Source: an uncultured Actinomycetes bacterium (GTDB lineage: Bacteria; Actinomycetota; Thermoleophilia; Miltoncostaeales; Miltoncostaeaceae). From it: DNA of 6,214 nucleotides. The DNA is taken from contig CAIPNN010000034.1 of NCBI GenBank assembly GCA_903866425.1, positions 1 to 6,214 on the forward strand, written 5' to 3'. The notes below the pieces were generated by a model, which made no database searches, had not been told where the DNA came from, and was given only the letters and a program-made list of their open reading frames with translations. The translations under genes were made by a program, and so were the position numbers. Shown here in pieces: positions 5,001-6,214 of this stretch (position 1 is its first letter; every line of letters begins with the position of its first letter).

Positions 5001-6214
5001 AGGACAAGATGTCGTCGGCCCACAAGCGCGTGCAGAGCGGCCTGGAGCAGGGGTCTGATCAGGAAGACAGCCGCGACAAACGGCGGCGCGCGAAGACCCT
5101 CACGGTCAAGACCCGTGTCAGCAAGACCACGCTGCGCAGCCTCAACGAGCAGTTGCACCTGCCGCCGGATGACTTCGATATCCACGGCAAGCTCACCCCG
5201 CAGCTCGACCGCAGGCGCAGCGGGCTGGAGGAAGAGGCGGGCATCACGTGGGGCCACGCAGAGGCGCTCGCCTTTGCCTCGCTGCTCACCGAGGGCGTGC
5301 CAATTCGCCTGACGGGACAGGATGTGGCCCGCGGCACATTCACCCAGCGGCACCTTGAGCTGCACCACACATCTGAGAATGAGTCGTACGACCCGCACAA
5401 GGGCACGGTGTACGTGCCGATGCAGCACCTGCTGCGTGCCAAGGCATCGTTCGAGCTGCACAACAGCCCGCTGTCGGAAGCCGCCTGCGTGGGCTTCGAA
5501 TACGGCTACTCCACCACCGCGCACGAGGCGCTGGTGATCTGGGAGGCGCAGTACGGCGACTTCGCCAACGGTGCACAGATCATGATCGACCAGTTCCTGT
5601 CGGCAGGCCAGGCCAAGTGGGGCGTGCGCTCACGCCTCACCCTGCTGCTGCCGCACGGCTACGAGGGAAATGGTCCCGAGCACTCGTCCGGCCGCCCCGA
5701 GCGGTTCCTGCGCCTGGCCGCCGAGGGCAACATGCGCATTGCCAACTGCTCCACGGCCGCCAACTACTTCCACCTCATCCGCCGTCAGGGGCTGCTCGAC
5801 GAGATCCGCCCGCTTGTGGTGTTCACACCCAAGAGCCTGCTGCGCGCCAAGGCGGCCAGCAGCACGATCGCCGACCTGTCCGAGGGCCGCTTTGAGCCGG
5901 TGCTCGCCGACCCGCGCGTGACCGACCCGGCCAAGGTGACCCGTCTGCTGCTGTGCACCGGGAAGATCTTCCACGAGATCGACGGCCACGCCGACCGTGC
6001 CAACCACCCGGAACTGGCGATCGGCCGCATCGAGCAGCTCTACCCATTCCCACGCGAGGAGATCCTCGCCCTTTACGAGAGCTACCCCAACCTCGAGACC
6101 GTGCAGTGGGTGCAGGAGGAGCCGCGCAACATGGGTGCCTGGTCGTTCATCACGCGCCGCATCGAGCGCCTGCTGCCCATTGAGGAGTTCGGGTACATCG
6201 GTCGCCCGGCCCGC
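2042..6214 (+). CDS. kgd: Fused 2-oxoglutarate dehydrogenase E2-E1 with two lipoyl domains and an E3-binding domain (3'-partial)
   Basis: Kgd/OdhA-type multifunctional enzyme: the E1 part decarboxylates 2-oxoglutarate with ThDP and the E2 part transfers succinyl to CoA through lipoyl-lysine, in the cytosolic TCA cycle. The frame is open without a stop for 1391 codons. Order: lipoyl 1 (residues 8-81, K48), Ala/Pro linker, lipoyl 2 (109-183, K148), Ala/Pro linker, PSBD (214-252), E2 catalytic domain (about 280-515, H482), Ala/Pro linker (518-545), E1 (about 545-1391). The last visible residues match a point some 25-35 residues before the end of mycobacterial Kgd. GTG 2042 is chosen because the lipoyl fold begins six to eight residues later; in-frame GTG 2018 is possible, and ATG 2282 would lose lipoyl 1. 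Mycobacterial Kgd (about 1230 residues) has no lipoyl or PSBD region and instead begins with a short E1-type N-terminal helix segment, which I do not find here. E1-E2 identity is certain; the substrate (2-oxoglutarate) follows from close E1 similarity. The gene symbol is given by family; odhA or sucA are alternatives. Confidence 0.94.
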   Translation, partial: MTTTDATIQILLPVLGESVTEGTVIEWRKAVGDAVEEGETLLEVTTDKVDVEIPAPASGVLTGITADAGAAVEVGQLLGEMTNGGAPSGNGAAPAADAPTADAGPATLVPIQLPDLESVTEATVVEWKKAVGDPVAQDEVIVEVSTDKVDLEVPSPASGTLAEIAVPVGETFEVINPLGQIAAGAAPSGGAPAAVPAAPAKTAAAPSAPPPMRNVPASPIAKRVAFEKGVDLAGVTGTGPGGLIRRGDVENAGKGGSGMADPAPPAGEELVKLTGPAAALADYMDESRSIPTATTFRTISVQMLDAERKRLNEALAVVGGGKLSFTHIIAWAIVRAVQTTPGMATAFARVEGKPNKIPRDTVDLGIAVDVERKDGSRSLLVPVIRDCGGLGFQGFRAAFDDLIQRSRVGKISPDELKGAGVTLTNPGGFGTNASVPRLMNGQGTIVATGGITWPPGMEGVPSELLKVWGVSKVMTVTSTYDHRVIQGAESGAFLRDIAGLLAGAEGFYDEIRAALGLPAAAALVFEASAEAPAAAPALEASADEETLRALAGAMSLLRSFRTYGHLAAHLDPLGSPPPGDPSLDPAWVGITPDMMTRVPASLLGVAVPGATFAEAYPALKDTYCGTIAYEIEHISNHDQRQWLREFIESGQVRTPLPRDDRKAMLARLVSVEVFERFLRRTYLGQKTFSLEGCDALIPMMDEMIQQLADAGVQEVHVGMAHRGRLASIMHTVGRPAESILAEFEGQVEHTDDGEDHSDGEPYAAAGDVKYHLGADGNFKSRGGRSVKVHLAANPSHLEQVNAVAEGGVRAKQTTRATPIAEQDTSKAVALLVHGDAAFPGQGVVAETLNLQGLVGYSTGGTIHVIVNNQVGFTTDPEDSRSTRYASDMAKGFDMPIVHVNADDVDACIAAVNLAVQFRERFGHDVLIDLIGYRRLGHNELDEPAYTQPVMARTIKDHPTVARIYADHLIAGNVISEDDYVAIVKDAEDKMSSAHKRVQSGLEQGSDQEDSRDKRRRAKTLTVKTRVSKTTLRSLNEQLHLPPDDFDIHGKLTPQLDRRRSGLEEEAGITWGHAEALAFASLLTEGVPIRLTGQDVARGTFTQRHLELHHTSENESYDPHKGTVYVPMQHLLRAKASFELHNSPLSEAACVGFEYGYSTTAHEALVIWEAQYGDFANGAQIMIDQFLSAGQAKWGVRSRLTLLLPHGYEGNGPEHSSGRPERFLRLAAEGNMRIANCSTAANYFHLIRRQGLLDEIRPLVVFTPKSLLRAKAASSTIADLSEGRFEPVLADPRVTDPAKVTRLLLCTGKIFHEIDGHADRANHPELAIGRIEQLYPFPREEILALYESYPNLETVQWVQEEPRNMGAWSFITRRIERLLPIEEFGYIGRPAR
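2063..2590 (+). repeat. Tandem lipoyl-domain coding repeat, 300-bp period
   Basis: Two biotinyl/lipoyl domains lie in tandem, residues 8-81 (2063-2284) and 109-183 (2366-2590). Each carries a TDKVD lipoylation loop, with target lysines K48 (codon 2183-2185) and K148 (codon 2483-2485), exactly 100 codons apart. Aligned from E17 and E117, 36 of 64 residues are identical by hand count. At DNA level CGAGTCGGTCACCGAAG is exact at 2089-2105 and 2389-2405. Copy 1 has the standard LGESVTEG entry; copy 2 reads LESVTEA, one residue shorter, with Gly replaced by Ala. An Ala/Pro/Gly-rich flexible linker (82-107) separates them, as in E2 swinging-arm proteins. Confidence 0.93.
2681..2797 (+). other. Peripheral subunit-binding domain (E3-binding) segment of the fusion
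   Basis: Residues 214-252 contain ASPIAKRVAFEKGVDL followed by VTGTGPGGLIRRGDV, the standard PSBD pattern (SPxARRLA...GVDLxxVxGTGPxGRIxxxDV). In stand-alone E2 proteins this small helical domain docks dihydrolipoamide dehydrogenase (E3). K222, R223, R245 and R246 are basic residues positioned to contact E3. It is bracketed by Ala/Pro-rich linker (183-213) and a Gly/Pro-rich linker (253-279). Its presence in an E2-E1 fusion implies direct E3 recruitment; that role is inferred. Confidence 0.9.
2879..3586 (+). other. E2 succinyltransferase catalytic domain of the fusion
   Basis: Residues about 280-515 form the CAT-like acyltransferase fold. Visible blocks are SIPTATTFRTI (289-299), KLSFTHIIAWAIVRAV (322-337), DLGIAVDVERKDGSRSLLVP (363-382), GVTLTNPGGFGT (420-431), SVPRLMNGQG (434-443) and STYDHRVIQGAESGAFL (478-494). 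The catalytic His is H482 in DHRVIQG; the usual E2 signature is DHRxxDG, and the Asp-to-Gln change is also known in mycobacterial Kgd. The closest recalled match is therefore the Kgd/OdhA E2 domain rather than stand-alone SucB. E2 domains of this family assemble as trimers, so the attached E1 and lipoyl arms would be carried around that core. Confidence 0.9.
3674..6214 (+). other. E1 2-oxoglutarate decarboxylase/dehydrogenase region of the fusion (C-terminus cut)
   Basis: Residues about 545-1391 match E1o enzymes. Key blocks: YLGQKTFSLEG (682-692), VGMAHRGRL (717-725, H721), GDVKYHLG (766-773), ANPSHLE (792-798, H796), HGDAAFPGQGVVAETLN (833-849) with D835 and N868 (VNNQVGFTT, 866-874) as ThDP-Mg ligands, GYRRLGHNELDEP (931-943), GQDVARGTFTQRH (1092-1104), SPLSEAACVGFEYGY (1142-1156) with E1153 as the likely ThDP-activating Glu, WEAQYGDFANGAQ (1167-1179), LLLPHGYEGNGPEHSS (1201-1216), FTPKSLLR (1261-1268) and VQEEPRNMGAW (1357-1367). 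Odd local features are an acidic stretch at 748-760 and a charged stretch at 1002-1018. Family members are regulated by the FHA protein GarA/OdhI and by acetyl-CoA; whether that holds here cannot be read from sequence alone. Confidence 0.93.

Noticed and set aside
3173..5524. 783-residue open frame on the minus strand
   Set aside because: It lies fully opposite the E2-E1 fusion, whose E1 motifs are unmistakable. Its translation is a His/Val/Arg/Gly-rich sequence without recognisable domains, typical of an antisense shadow in G+C-rich DNA.
1..6214. tRNA, rRNA, CRISPR array, insertion sequence or phage features
   Set aside because: The window is almost wholly filled by three metabolic genes; no spaced repeat array, transposase motif or terminal inverted repeat was seen.

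Overview
This is a G+C-rich window (about two thirds G+C by eye) coding on the plus strand throughout. It holds three genes: a quinolinate synthase (nadA, 5' end cut by the window edge), a nicotinate-nucleotide pyrophosphorylase (nadC), and a very long reading frame that is open from 2042 to the last base. The long frame fuses a 2-oxoglutarate dehydrogenase E2 succinyltransferase to its E1 decarboxylase. The E2-E1 'two-in-one' arrangement (Kgd/OdhA) is a hallmark of Actinomycetota, so a high-G+C actinobacterium is the best guess. The NadA is of the Bacillus-like CPC-motif form rather than the shorter mycobacterial form, which suggests a lineage away from the mycobacteria. I cannot fix the class.

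Layout: bases 1-1095 nadA; 1095-1907 nadC, sharing one base with the nadA stop (TGATG); 1908-2041 a 134-base gap with an 11-bp direct repeat and small alternative hairpins; 2042-6214 the E2-E1 fusion, 1391 codons visible, with probably only a few tens of residues missing at the C-terminus.

nadA and nadC form a translationally coupled pair that makes quinolinate and converts it to nicotinate mononucleotide in de novo NAD synthesis. nadB does not lie between or after them in this window. The downstream gene encodes an NAD-dependent TCA-cycle enzyme, a loose metabolic link only.

The main point of interest is the domain order of the fusion: lipoyl - lipoyl - E3-binding (PSBD) - E2 catalytic - E1. 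Characterised mycobacterial and corynebacterial Kgd/OdhA proteins lack lipoyl and E3-binding domains and borrow the lipoyl arm from the pyruvate dehydrogenase E2. This protein appears to carry its own two swinging arms and its own E3 docking site, so it would need only a free E3 subunit to complete the 2-oxoglutarate dehydrogenase reaction.
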